DNA of 64,000 nucleotides from positions 130,684 to 194,683 of the forward strand of contig JBGQAK010000007.1 of assembly GCA_041494245.1 (NCBI GenBank). Reading direction: 5' to 3'. Shown here in pieces: positions 54,567-63,540 of the stretch. This stretch comes from RBG-13-68-16 sp041494245 (lineage in GTDB: Bacteria > Acidobacteriota > Thermoanaerobaculia > Thermoanaerobaculales > Thermoanaerobaculaceae). Numbering within the stretch: position 1 is the first letter of the stretch; each line of letters opens with the position of its first letter. Below the pieces are notes generated by a model. It saw nothing but the letters and a program-made list of their open reading frames with translations, made no database searches and had not been told where the DNA came from. The position numbers and the translations under genes were made by a program.

Positions 54567-54818
54567 CGTCTTGACGGCGTAGACGAGATAGCCGGTCTGT
54601 GAGTCGCGCACGACCACGTACCCATCAGCGTCGTGCAGCCAGTTGTAGTACTCGTCGCCGGTCGCGAACAGGTGTAGCACCGTCCCGTCCGGCTGCGCGA
54701 CCGTCTGCGGCACGTTGCGCAGGTACGCCGCCTCGCCCGCCACCGCGAACAGCACCACGGCCAGGGCGATCAGCCACAGGCCACGCCGGCATCTCGCTCG
54801 TGGGGACTTGTTGCTCAT
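54468..54818 (-). pseudogene. Chimera of M6-protease N-terminus and GlnA C-terminus
   Basis: 116 residues. Residues 1-83 copy the M6 protease signal peptide and propeptide start at 52188 ('AGEAAYLRNVPQTVAQPDGT'). Residues 84-116 are the glutamine synthetase C-terminal tail, joined in frame. The upstream DNA is duplicated too: 25 identical bp before the start codon, then a looser match with TATAAT at 54864-54869. It could be expressed as an exported peptide, but neither half can be enzymatic. The remaining 54819-55169 gap holds no other gene. Confidence 0.7.
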
Positions 54819-55169
54819 GGGTTCACCTTCCGACGGCGGCGTATGCCGCCCTACATCAAAGCAATTATATCTAAGCCATGTGTCGAAGTTTTGAAAGACA
54901 TCGTGCTCCAAGAGGCTCCGCAACGCGGACACGCCTTCTTTGCGGCAGACCCATTCTGGCAGAAAGCCCTGCAGATGCCCTTGTGACGCCCCGGCCTCCT
55001 GTCACCCTGGATGGTCAAAAGACCCTGCAGCGACGCAAGTTACGGCCGGCCACTTTTCAAACCGAGGAACCTGGGCAACCCAAGTCGTGCCTTCCCCCGG
55101 GATCTGAGAGTCCCGGTGGACGGCAGGCAAGCACTTTCACGGGCCCGCAAACGCGAAATCGAAACCCAC

Positions 55170-55934
55170 TCAGGGCTGGGTGGAGTCGTACCTCGGACCG
55201 TCGTCGATGCACCCCCCTCCACCCTGGTCATGCGGGACGCACACGGTCACCTCACCGTTGGTCACACCCCCTTTTCCATCTGTGGCACGGAAGAGAACGT
55301 GATAGACGCGCCCGTTCCCCGATCCTGCACGCTCGGCTCTGACCTGCAGGGGCTTCAGCGTCGCGTCCGGGCTCGTGTCCCCGTCGCCGGTACCCTTCAC
55401 CGGCTCGTCCTGGCGCACCCCCGTAATCTCGATAGTCACCACGTCTCCGTCGGGATCCATTACTCCTGCGATGGAGATGGTCTTCATCTTATGGTTGGCG
55501 GGCCAAAGCGAGCCCGGTACGGCGCGGGCGTTCGGGCAGTCAGGCGGCTGGTTGGGAGGTTTCACTTTGTAGAACGACGCCGAGGCCCGGGACACCAAAT
55601 CATTCACAGTGAGCGCCCCCTCGAGTTGGTGCTGCCCTTCGCTCACAGACGGCAGCGGAAGGGACAGGCGTTGCACACCAGTCAGGTTGAGGTTTGTCGT
55701 GCTCACGAGGTTCCCATCGAGTACCAACCTGAAGACCCCCGCGCCCGAGCCTTGCATATCCGCGAGGAGAGCGATCGGCTCGCTGACGTACGCGGCACGA
55801 TCGGTCCGCATCGCGAGCACTCGGCCACCAGCCACATCTACCTGCGCTGAGCCTGCAGCGAGCACGTGCCCGTCGTTGCCGTATACACCGATGACGACAG
55901 TATGCGTACCACTCTCCTGGGTCTCGACCGGCAC
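55170..55934 (-). pseudogene. C-terminal fragment of a large secreted protein
   Basis: 254 residues from a GTG at 55934. The frame stays open to ~56022 and reads sensibly ('DEGIDLDDATVAVPVETQES') but begins after a TGA with no start codon, so the 5' part is missing. The visible part has Ig-like repeats and a domain with 'GSLWPANHKMKTISIAGVMD' and 'EITGVRQDEPVKG', as in large extracellular adhesin-like proteins. No signal peptide remains. It is probably a truncated, silent fragment. Confidence 0.6.
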
Positions 55935-56074
55935 AGCGACCGTCGCATCATCGAGGTCGATCCCCTCGTCTGCCCGCGGTGCGGCGCTTTCCGCTTCCCT
56001 CTCGCGCCCCCACGGCGTTCACCATGCAGGTCATGCCCCGAGAGTGTGCTGTCGCGGCCGCTCCGGGGGGGGCG

Positions 56075-56102
56075 TTGACTCGTTTCCGACTGGCGCTATC
56101 CT
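56075..56102 (+). promoter_or_regulatory. Promoter of the restriction-modification gene
   Basis: TTGACT (56075-56080), 16 bp and TATCCT (56097-56102) lie ~90 bp before the ATG at 56189, which has GAAAGG six bases upstream. Confidence 0.5.
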
Positions 56103-56188
56103 CCATTCAGTGAAAAGCAACTTCGTATCTCTCTTAGTTGAGGCCAGGCTGGTCAATTGAAAATCAGCCTGCCCGCCGAAAGGTATAG

Positions 56189-59100
56189 ATGAAGAAGCCG
56201 ACCAAGATGCTGAAGGAAACGCAAAACCTGACACCAGGAGACCAGCTACTCCCCGTGTTGCGGACCTTCGCCGAGCAGGTCCATGCCAAGTTTGCGGCGG
56301 CGGCTCGTGGTGAGCCCGAAGACCAGCTCAAGCCCCCCATTGATCAACTGTTCACCTCCTACGGCAAGATCGTCTCCAAGAGCATCGTGCTCAAGGGTGC
56401 GTCGCTGCTCAAGGACCGTCTTGGCAAACCGGACTTCGCCGCGCATGACGGCAAGTTGCTGATCGGCTATGTGGAGCTAAAAGCTCCGGGCAAAAGAGCA
56501 AACCCGGACTTATACAGGGGACATGACCGTGAACAGTGGGAGCGATTTAAGGCTCTCCCCAACATTATCTATACCGACGGGAACGAGTGGGGCCTGTATA
56601 GGGAGGGCAAGCCAGCCGCCAAGCTCGTCCGTCTGAGGGGCAACGTGGTGGCTGACGGAGAAAGGGCTGTTGCCGCCGAGGACGCCCGGGACCTCTTCGA
56701 CCTTTTCGTCGCGTTCACGTCCTGGACGCCGATAGTGCCGCGGAAGCCTAAGGAGCTTGCCGAGTTCCTAGCCCCTTACTGTCGCCTGATTCGGGAAGAG
56801 GTCTTGGACGCGCTCAAGGACGGCCCTTCCCCCCTCCGCAGCCTGAAGGAGGAGATCCAGAACCTGCTGTTCCCGGACGCGAGCGACCGGCAGTTCGCCG
56901 ACGCCTACGCCCAAACGGTGATCTTCGCCCTGCTCCTGGCCAACATGGAGGGTGCCGACGTCCTGGAGCTGAACAGCGCCTACGAAACGTTGGCTCCCCA
57001 CCACCTGCTGCTTTCGCGCTCCCTGCAATTCTTGACTGACCCGCAGGCGCTCACGGAAATCTCGTCCTCGCTGTCCCTCGCTCAGCGCGTTATTCACGAA
57101 ATCCAGCCGAGTTCCCTCTGGGCCGAGGGACGCCTGTTCGATGAGGCTACGGCCGAAGGCCCCTGGCTCTTCTTCTACGAGCACTTCCTTGCGAAGTACG
57201 ACCCGAAGCTCCGCAAGGCCTGGGGGGTGTACTTCACACCAGTGGAAGTAACGCGCTGCCAGGTGCACCTGATCGACGAGATTCTGGCAAAACACCTGGG
57301 CAAGCGGATGGGTTTCGTCGATGCAGGGGTCTTCACCCTCGACCCTGCACTGGGAACGGCGACGTACCTCATGGCAATCATTGACCACGCCCTGGAGCGC
57401 GTGGAGCGCGACGAAGGAAAGGGGGCGCTCAAAGGAGGTGCCCGCAGCCTAGTGAATAACCTCCACGGCTTCGAGTGGATGGTCGGCCCCTACGCCGTCG
57501 CCCAGCTCCGCTTCGCGCGGGCGCTCGTAGCCTACGGCGCGACGCTCCCGCAGGGCGGGCCGGGCATCTACCTGACCAACACGCTGGAGAGCCCGCACGT
57601 CAAGCCGCCGGCCCCGCCGCTCTTCCACGAACCCATCGCCAAGGAGCACGAGCGCGCGCTGACGGTCAAGGATTCTGAGCACGTCCTGATCTGCCTCGGC
57701 AACCCGCCCTACGGCCGCCACGAGGCCGCCGCGGCGGGCAACAAGGCCGTCACCGGCGGCTGGGTCCGCTACGGCGGCAAGGACGAGCGCAGCATCTTGG
57801 AAGACTTTCTTGAGCCGGCCCGCAAGGCCGGCCACGGCGTCCATCTCAAGAACCTCTACAACCTGTACGTTTACTTCATCCGCTGGGCGCTCTGGAAGGT
57901 CTTCGAGCACAAGTCGGCCACGGGGCCGGGCATTGTCTCCTTCATTACCGCATCAAGCTACCTTGACGGCGACGCCTTCGTCGGCGTCCGCGAGCACATG
58001 CGCCGGGAGTGTGACCACGTTGACATTATCGACCTCGGCGGCGAGGGGCGCGGGACACGCAAGGACGAGAACGTTTTCGCGATCCAGACGCCGGTGGCGA
58101 TCTTCGTGGCCTGGCGCAAGGCGCGAAAGGACAACAAGGGCGTTCCCGCGACGGTGCGCTACACCCGCATCGAAGGCAGCCGGGAGGAGAAGCTCAAGAA
58201 GCTCGATCGCATCAGGTCGCACAAGAGCCTCAAGTGGCAGGAGTGCCCGAGCGACTGGCAGGCGCCGTTCCGGCCGGTTTCGACTGGCGGCTTCAACGCG
58301 TGGCCAAACCTCACCGACATTTTCCCATGGCAGCAATCCGGCGCGCAGTTCAAACGCTCTTGGCCGATAGCCCCCGAAGCGGATGTGTTACGTCGGCGCT
58401 GGAGAGCTTTCGTAAACTCGAACGACAAACCTGGTGTCTTCAAGGAGACGCGAGATCGAAAGATTTCAAATTCTTACCCTGACCTGAACGGCAAAGACAG
58501 ACTTCTGCCCTTGGAGAAAGCCGCTGACTCGGACATCCGAAACCCAGCGCGGTACGGCTACCGTTCATTTGACCGACAATTCGTCATCCCTGACAATCGG
58601 TTGGGTGATTTCCTCCGGCCATCGCTATGGCAAGTCCAGAGCGACCAGCAGGTTTATCTCACGGGGTCTTTCTCTGTTCCGCTGGGAGCAGGACCAGCGC
58701 TTACGGCATCCGCTGCAGTCCCTGACCTCCATTATTTCTGCAACCGGGGAGCCAAAGACGCCATCCCCCTCTACCGCGACTCTTCGGCGAAGGACCCGAA
58801 CATTCTCCCAGGTCTACGGGAGTTGCTCGGCCCGGAGTACGACCGGGAAGTCACGCCGGAGGACCTGGCCGGTTACGTTTACGCCCTGCTTGCCCAGCCA
58901 GAGTACACGTTGCGCTTCGCCACGGAGCTTTCCAGCCGCGAGGTGCGCGTGCCGCTCACCCGAAATGGCAAGCTCTTCGTCAAGGCCGCCGAGTTCGGCA
59001 AAGAGCTGATTTGGCTGCACACCTATGGCGAACGCTTGACAGCCAAGGACCGGCCGGCCGGGGAAGGCCCCAAGGGCCGCGCCAAGTGCCTCGCCGCCGT

Positions 59101-59527
59101 CTCCGAGGGCGAGGACAAGTACCCCAACGAGTTCAGCTACAACGAGGGCTTGAAGACCCTCCGTGTCGGCGACGGTCGATTCTCGCCGGTCGAGCCGGAG
59201 ATCTTCGAGTTCGAGGTCTCCGGGTTCAAGGTGGTCAAATCCTGGCTCGGCTACCGGATGAAAGACCGGTCCGGCAAGAAATCCTCGCCACTCGACGACA
59301 TCTGCCCCAAGTCCTGGACCCATGAGTTCACCCGGGAACTGCTGGAGCTGCTCTGGGTGCTCGAAAAGACCATCGAGGGCTATCCGGCCCAGAGGCAGTT
59401 GCTGACTGAGGTCCTGGCCGACAGGCTTTTCAAGGCCGACGATCTTCCTCCCGTGCCGGAAGAAGCCCGCGAGGCGCCGAAGTCAGGAAAGGTCAAGAAT
59501 CCCGCACAGGCCAAACTCGAGTTCTGA
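56189..59527 (+). CDS. Type IIG-like restriction-modification fusion enzyme
   Basis: 1112 residues. An N-terminal PD-(D/E)xK nuclease site reads 'GKPDFAAHDG' then 'GYVELKAPG' (about residues 80-105). The adenine methyltransferase has 'KAWGVYFTPVEV', motif I 'LDPALGTATYLM' near 390 and motif IV 'LGNPPYGRHE' near 510. A C-terminal target-recognition region follows ('NRGAKDAIPLYRD', 'DICPKSWTHEF'). No helicase motifs are visible, unlike type ISP enzymes of ~1500 residues, so a type IIG-like enzyme that cleaves and methylates by itself is the best fit. It stands alone, without separate M or S genes, between two glnA repeats. Confidence 0.85.
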   Translation: MKKPTKMLKETQNLTPGDQLLPVLRTFAEQVHAKFAAAARGEPEDQLKPPIDQLFTSYGKIVSKSIVLKGASLLKDRLGKPDFAAHDGKLLIGYVELKAPGKRANPDLYRGHDREQWERFKALPNIIYTDGNEWGLYREGKPAAKLVRLRGNVVADGERAVAAEDARDLFDLFVAFTSWTPIVPRKPKELAEFLAPYCRLIREEVLDALKDGPSPLRSLKEEIQNLLFPDASDRQFADAYAQTVIFALLLANMEGADVLELNSAYETLAPHHLLLSRSLQFLTDPQALTEISSSLSLAQRVIHEIQPSSLWAEGRLFDEATAEGPWLFFYEHFLAKYDPKLRKAWGVYFTPVEVTRCQVHLIDEILAKHLGKRMGFVDAGVFTLDPALGTATYLMAIIDHALERVERDEGKGALKGGARSLVNNLHGFEWMVGPYAVAQLRFARALVAYGATLPQGGPGIYLTNTLESPHVKPPAPPLFHEPIAKEHERALTVKDSEHVLICLGNPPYGRHEAAAAGNKAVTGGWVRYGGKDERSILEDFLEPARKAGHGVHLKNLYNLYVYFIRWALWKVFEHKSATGPGIVSFITASSYLDGDAFVGVREHMRRECDHVDIIDLGGEGRGTRKDENVFAIQTPVAIFVAWRKARKDNKGVPATVRYTRIEGSREEKLKKLDRIRSHKSLKWQECPSDWQAPFRPVSTGGFNAWPNLTDIFPWQQSGAQFKRSWPIAPEADVLRRRWRAFVNSNDKPGVFKETRDRKISNSYPDLNGKDRLLPLEKAADSDIRNPARYGYRSFDRQFVIPDNRLGDFLRPSLWQVQSDQQVYLTGSFSVPLGAGPALTASAAVPDLHYFCNRGAKDAIPLYRDSSAKDPNILPGLRELLGPEYDREVTPEDLAGYVYALLAQPEYTLRFATELSSREVRVPLTRNGKLFVKAAEFGKELIWLHTYGERLTAKDRPAGEGPKGRAKCLAAVSEGEDKYPNEFSYNEGLKTLRVGDGRFSPVEPEIFEFEVSGFKVVKSWLGYRMKDRSGKKSSPLDDICPKSWTHEFTRELLELLWVLEKTIEGYPAQRQLLTEVLADRLFKADDLPPVPEEAREAPKSGKVKNPAQAKLEF

Positions 59528-59577
59528 CAAAACAATTGGACGCGTGGTCAAGCGCCAAAGGGGGTAACGGCGCCCGC

Positions 59578-59748
59578 TCAGTTGACCGCTCTCCGCTTCC
59601 CGTCCGCGTATCCCTGCTCGTAACCTTCGAGCCTTGCTCGCTCGATCGCTAGCCCCACCAAGTCGCGGATGGGGCCCTCAAGCCGCTTCTGCTGCTTCCA
59701 GTCGTGCATCACCACTAGCGCGTGGACCGTCTCTTCCCACCATGGCAT
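59578..59748 (-). CDS. Small charged protein, duplicated in decayed form
   Basis: 56 residues from an ATG at 59748, mostly helical and charged ('WWEETVHALVVMHDWKQQKR', 'LEGYEQGYADGKRRAVN'). No family is recognised. It is supported as a gene by a degenerate copy at 63467-63540 whose mutations leave the terminal '(A)DGKRRA(V/L)N' readable. It follows the restriction gene convergently. Confidence 0.5.
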   Translation of the reverse strand: MPWWEETVHALVVMHDWKQQKRLEGPIRDLVGLAIERARLEGYEQGYADGKRRAVN

Positions 59749-59806
59749 GCGCTGATGGTAGCCTACAGTGTGCGGCCTGGGCAGGCCAGTGGCGCGAACC
59801 CTCAAG

Positions 59807-60211
59807 CTACGGCTGACTAGTCGGCCAACCCGGCACCGATCCGCCAGGGCGTACACTCTTCGTCGCTTTGGATTTGACTATCCTGCCGTTACTAAGTCTG
59901 ACGCGAGCAAGTTCATGCGCACGCTCATGCGCCCACGCTGGCAGGTCAGTAGTTTCGACCCACGTTGTCCACGGCTCGTCAGGCTTCAGCCTCTTGGGGA
60001 GCGGTCGGTAGGGATTCATAACGTCAACTTCAGGCTCGCAGTCAAAGAAGACGTGGGTTATCTCCAGCTCTCGTCCTCGGGAGAGATTAGTGACGGTGAC
60101 AAAGACGCACTCCTTGGCAGCTCCCTGAAAAAAGGCTTTGTGAACCTCGACCCTCAGTCGCCTACGACTCAGGAAAAGCTCCCATAGTTTGTCGCCGACC
60201 CACGCGCCCAT
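59807..60211 (-). CDS. Hypothetical protein beside tRNA remnant
   Basis: 134 residues from the ATG at 60211, with GGGGG upstream. The frame continues further 5' through the tRNA remnant ('VDGSIPVAST'), a common artefact, so the longer start is rejected. 'WELFLSRRRLRVEVHKAFFQ', 'VFVTVTNLSRGRELEITHVF' and 'NPYRPLPKRLKPDEPWTTW' look like a small beta-sandwich of unknown function. Confidence 0.55.
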   Translation of the reverse strand: MGAWVGDKLWELFLSRRRLRVEVHKAFFQGAAKECVFVTVTNLSRGRELEITHVFFDCEPEVDVMNPYRPLPKRLKPDEPWTTWVETTDLPAWAHERAHELARVRLSNGRIVKSKATKSVRPGGSVPGWPTSQP

Positions 60212-60366
60212 AGGACCCCCGCTGTCAATCTGGCGTTGCGCAATTGTAGGCCACAACAGGCCGCTGGGAAACGAGGCCACCACGCATGCAGCGTGCTCCG
60301 TGCCAGATCTTCTATTAGTGGAGTGCGACCCCGGTGCAACCCGCTCTGCCTGTTTGTCTCCTAAGT

Positions 60367-60391
60367 TGGTGGAGGCGACTGGAATCGAACC
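60367..60391 (-). other. tRNA or tmRNA 3'-end remnant (possible att site)
   Basis: The minus strand reads GGTTCGATTCCAGTCGCC then TCCACCA: T-loop, 3' half of the T-stem, acceptor strand and encoded CCA. Upstream bases (GAC where ACT is needed) do not complete the T-stem, and no anticodon arm follows, so the gene is not intact. Such 25-bp ends are typical attachment-site leftovers of tyrosine recombinases. The surrounding 60212-60523 gap has no gene. Confidence 0.65.
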
Positions 60392-60523
60392 GTCGACTGC
60401 TTGACGCGCACTCAAGAAGTCGGCGTCTCGATGCCTGCCGCTCAAGCGCAACTGTGGTGGCGTGCCGTGGCGGCGAGGCTTTGCGCGCCCCGCGCGCCGA
60501 AGCGATGGGATTGTCAGCGCTGC

Positions 60524-60622
60524 CTACAGCCCGTAGTACAGCTCGATCTCGTAGGGGTGCGGGCGGTTGCGGACCTCGCGCTCCTCCTTGCCCTCGCGGG
60601 CGATCCAGCGCTCGATGAGGTC
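60524..60622 (-). repeat. glnA 3'-end repeat copy R2
   Basis: The same 99 bp as R1 and R3, encoding 'DLIERWIAREGKEEREVRN' to 'ELYYGL' and stop TAG. It differs from R3 at two positions. The left boundary is exactly the stop codon; the right boundary is at the same 'DL' codons as R1, next to the stop of the downstream membrane-protein gene. Confidence 0.85.
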
Positions 60623-60631
60623 GGAAGCGCC

Positions 60632-61891
60632 CTAATCAGGCCGCGCTTTTTGGAGGGGCGTCGTTTCCAATTCCATGGCGCGCTCGGCACGAGTGAGCGC
60701 TCGGAGGTTTTCAATGTGTTTGAACTCTCGCTCAAGCCAATCGGAGTAGCGGGTGCCACAGAGCCCTGTCGTACGAGCGCACCGGTCCCGCTCGTGAACC
60801 AACACCCTCCTGGCTGGCCGCCACGTCTGAGGGTGCAACCAGAAGGCATCGTAGTAGGCCTTGGGGAGAACATCCTCGCGCATGGCTTGGGTCACTTCAC
60901 CACCGGCATCCAAGCAACGGAATCCCTTCTCCACATCCCCGGAATCAAAGTCTCGCGCTACCTCACGCACGAGTCGTTGACTCAGTATGCGAGTTCGAAA
61001 TTCGGCCAGGCAGGGCTTGGTCCGGCCTGGCGCACACGCGGCCTCGATCCGGCGGGCCGAGTCGAAGTCGAGGTGGTTGACAATTGAGCTGATTGCCGCG
61101 CTTACCGAAGGTGTGATCTCGCCTCCTCCCTCTACGAACTTCACTGACTGTTTGACCAATTCGTCGACTGGTAGCATCTGCCGTTGCACAAGGCCTACGG
61201 TCTGGGAGAACCAAGCCGAGAAGTCCGACGGTGTCACCTTGCGCTTCATCGTCACCTCAACCCTCACCGGCTGCCAATTGCTCAACCAACTGGCTGCCAC
61301 CCACTCAAATGGAAACCCTGTTGCGGGTAAGCCCTGGTGCGGGAAGTTGTGAAATAGAAATGGGTGGAAACCCGGCGAAGGTGCCTCGAAGAGGATCGGG
61401 ATATGGTCCTCGGCGTACGCAACCCAGCTCAGGTCGCTCAGACCCCAGACACCCATCGGCACCACCGCCACCCACCCAGGAATGCGAAACTTGCCCTGCC
61501 GGTCGCTGCGGACGCTCACAGTCGGTGCGGCAAGTTCCTCCCCCGACCCGCTCATTGCAATGAACCCCAGCAACGCCGCCCGGCTAAGGTCCCTCATGAA
61601 CAGCACACCGCCGATCGGCGCCCCGGTATCGCGGTCCACCACCCGCCCCTGGATCGGTGGAACGGCGAACTTCAACAGCGACCACGACCACGTGACGCCC
61701 AGCCAAATGAGGCAGACGGAGACCGCCCACTCCCACCGCCGAACGCCGGGTGGAGGATTCGCCCCCTCGGACGGCGGTGGCTCGACCCGTGTCGCCTGTC
61801 GCTTCCGCCGCCTCCTCTCGAACACGATTCCCCCGACCACCAGCGCCACCGGAATCGGCCACAGAAACGCCGGCGAAAATGGGATGTTCAT
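60632..61891 (-). CDS. Membrane protein with carboxypeptidase-regulatory-like domain
   Basis: 419 residues from the ATG at 61891. Two membrane helices ('FLWPIPVALVVGGIVF' and 'WAVSVCLIWLGVTWSWSLLK') precede an external domain with 'IQGRVVDRDTGAPIGGVLFM' and 'VRSDRQGKFRIPGW', the classic start and end of a carboxypeptidase-regulatory-like beta-sandwich. The C-terminal ~200 residues are helical and unassigned. The stop TAG at 60634-60632 lies ten bases from repeat R2, so the end of the gene may have been formed by the insertion. Function unknown. Confidence 0.65.
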   Translation of the reverse strand: MNIPFSPAFLWPIPVALVVGGIVFERRRRKRQATRVEPPPSEGANPPPGVRRWEWAVSVCLIWLGVTWSWSLLKFAVPPIQGRVVDRDTGAPIGGVLFMRDLSRAALLGFIAMSGSGEELAAPTVSVRSDRQGKFRIPGWVAVVPMGVWGLSDLSWVAYAEDHIPILFEAPSPGFHPFLFHNFPHQGLPATGFPFEWVAASWLSNWQPVRVEVTMKRKVTPSDFSAWFSQTVGLVQRQMLPVDELVKQSVKFVEGGGEITPSVSAAISSIVNHLDFDSARRIEAACAPGRTKPCLAEFRTRILSQRLVREVARDFDSGDVEKGFRCLDAGGEVTQAMREDVLPKAYYDAFWLHPQTWRPARRVLVHERDRCARTTGLCGTRYSDWLEREFKHIENLRALTRAERAMELETTPLQKARPD

Positions 61892-62143
61892 CCGAGCCTC
61901 CGAGACGCTCGCCATGCTGAGTGCGATGCTGCGGCGTGGCGGGCGAACGATCGCAACGCAGCTACCCATGGCGAGGGGAAAGGTGGAATACACACGGCGT
62001 TTTCGAGATGATACACGGCCGGCGGCGAGGTTCCTCTCCACGTGCGTAACCTAAATGAGACAGATCTCAATTGGTTTGAAGCTTCGTTCCTGCGGGGACA
62101 GCGCGCCTTCTGCCAGCGTTGACCGCGGATCCGGTGAAGCCCT

Positions 62144-62299
62144 CTACAACCCGTAGTACAGCTCGATCTCGTAGGGGTGCGGGCGGTTGCGGACCTCGCG
62201 CTCCTCCTTGCGCTCGCGGGCGATCCAGCGCTCGATGAGGTCGGCGCTGAACACGCCGCCCTCCAGCAGGAACGCCTGGTCGCGCTCGAGCGCGTTCAT
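62144..62299 (-). repeat. glnA 3'-end repeat copy R3 (longest)
   Basis: The last 51 residues of glutamine synthetase ('ALERDQAFLLEGGVFSADLI' to 'EIELYYGL') and stop TAG. About five more codons match ('GLSEA'), then homology ends. The 99 bp at its 3' side equal R2 except at two positions. It is the most gene-like copy but lacks the catalytic domain, so it is a remnant. Confidence 0.85.
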
Positions 62300-62758
62300 C
62301 GCCTCAGAGAGTCCGATCTTCGGCCCATATTCGGCCCGACTTCCCGATGGGGTCATGTCAGTGGACGTAACGCCCTTACCAGGAGGGACCCACGGCATCC
62401 CCGCCGGGCCGGGAACCCCTGCGAAAGCAAGAATCGAGCCGCCCACAGACCCATTGCGAAAGCTTTCTTGCGGGCCGACACGATGGCGTCTCTCCCCCGC
62501 CCCCGCAGCGCTGCTGGGTGCCTTGACAGGGGATAGGGAGCGAGCCGATATTGACGGCGAAATCCAGAAGGAGGCGCAGGGCGTTCACTCGGATCTGAGA
62601 AGGCGGAGTGCGCGGTGACGTTGAGGCTTTGACCTGATCCGCCGGTGACCTCTCAACGCAGGGAAACGGAAAGGAGGAGAAGAGCGACGTATCGTGCAGG
62701 CGCACGCGGTGTCTAACTCATGAGGGCAGCGCAGTTGTCGAACTTTGAAGGGGGTGCC
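62300..62758. other. Intergenic, no gene seen
   Basis: Beyond the R3 homology no frame resembles a known protein. No clear promoter for the gene at 62759 was found, though GGGGG precedes its ATG. Confidence 0.35.
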
Positions 62759-63265
62759 ATGAAAACCAAGTTCTCCGTTCTCTTGCTCGCCAGCGTTCTT
62801 TTGATCATGGTTTCTAGCCAGGGCTACGCGGAAAAGCCAAAGTTGGACCTGAAGAAAATCGCGGACAAAATCGTCAAAACGATGAACGGCGGCCGTGATC
62901 CTGTGGCCCTCGCCAACCTCTATGCGCAGGACGCCGTCATGATCCAATCGGGCGAGCCGGGACCGGTCCGCGGTCATGCGGCCCTCCTGAAGTATCAGCA
63001 GGACTCATACAGGGCCTTTTCAGATTCCAAAGCCGAATTCACCTCGATCTTCTATTCCGGAGACACGATCATCTTCGAAGGCGTCGGTCACGGTACGTTT
63101 ACAGGCCCCCTGGCGACCCCGGAAGGCGACGTGGCTCCCACGGGAAAGAGCTTCAATCTCCGGTTCGTGTTCCTCGCCAAGATCTCGCCTGACGGGCTGA
63201 TCGCCGAAGATAGGACGTATTTCGACAACCTGGACCTAATGAAGCAACTGGGGTTGATCAAGTAG
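62759..63265 (+). CDS. Exported SnoaL/NTF2-like protein
   Basis: 168 residues with a signal peptide ('FSVLLLASVLLIMVSSQGYA', cleaved near residue 24). The mature part is a cone-shaped NTF2-like fold: 'GGRDPVALANLYAQDAVMIQ' followed by 'VRGHAALLKYQQ' and 'GKSFNLRFVFLAK', as in SnoaL-type and DUF4440 proteins, which include isomerases and ligand-binding proteins. Active residues cannot be assigned. The ATG at 62759 is preferred over an in-frame start 13 codons earlier because the signal sequence begins there. Confidence 0.75.
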   Translation: MKTKFSVLLLASVLLIMVSSQGYAEKPKLDLKKIADKIVKTMNGGRDPVALANLYAQDAVMIQSGEPGPVRGHAALLKYQQDSYRAFSDSKAEFTSIFYSGDTIIFEGVGHGTFTGPLATPEGDVAPTGKSFNLRFVFLAKISPDGLIAEDRTYFDNLDLMKQLGLIK

Positions 63266-63281
63266 CGGGTGGGCGCCACCG

Positions 63282-63312
63282 ATTGCTCCCGCGGTAGACG
63301 AACGGGAGCAAT
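63282..63312 (+). terminator. Ten-bp inverted repeat after the SnoaL-like gene
   Basis: ATTGCTCCCG and CGGGAGCAAT form a perfect 10-bp stem with an 11-base loop, 16 bp after the stop codon. There is no T-tract. Confidence 0.45.
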
Positions 63313-63466
63313 GCAAGCTTCGATTCGCATAGGACGGCCTTAGCGTCAGAGGCTGGGCAGGGGATCAATCTGCCCTACCCATACGCTAAGAATGTCGGAC
63401 CTTCCCAGACTGACCTTAGAGTGGCGATCTTGGCGGGACCGGATTCCGGTGGGCAACGGGTGACCG

Positions 63467-63540
63467 TTCAGTTGAGCGCTCTTCGCTTCCCGTCTTCGCA
63501 CCCTTGCTAGTAGCCTTCAAACTCCGCTCACTCGACCGCT
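63467..63540 (-). pseudogene. Decayed copy of the small gene at 59578
   Basis: 74 bp align without gaps to the 3' end of the 56-residue gene. Two in-frame stops interrupt it, but 'EDGKRRALN' and the stop remain. The rest of 63266-63709 contains no gene. Confidence 0.6.

Larger units (their letters stand above)
54468..62242. mobile_element. Putative stacked islands bounded by glnA 3' repeats
   Basis: Three copies of the glnA 3' end (R1 at 54468, R2 at 60524, R3 at 62144) delimit two segments of ~6.0 and ~1.6 kb in the same orientation. They hold a type IIG-like enzyme, orphan genes and gene debris. No integrase is present, so mobility must be supplied elsewhere or has been lost. Island status is inference. 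Confidence 0.35.

Noticed and set aside
56189..59527. Type ISP restriction enzyme
   Set aside because: No helicase motifs between nuclease and methyltransferase, and the protein is too short.
60365..60450. A complete tRNA gene
   Set aside because: Only the T-loop-to-CCA end fits; the T-stem 5' half, anticodon arm and D-arm are missing.
62144..62446. A 100-residue protein containing the GlnA tail
   Set aside because: Only the last ~56 residues match glutamine synthetase; the preceding part is unrelated low-complexity sequence and no ribosome site supports the start.
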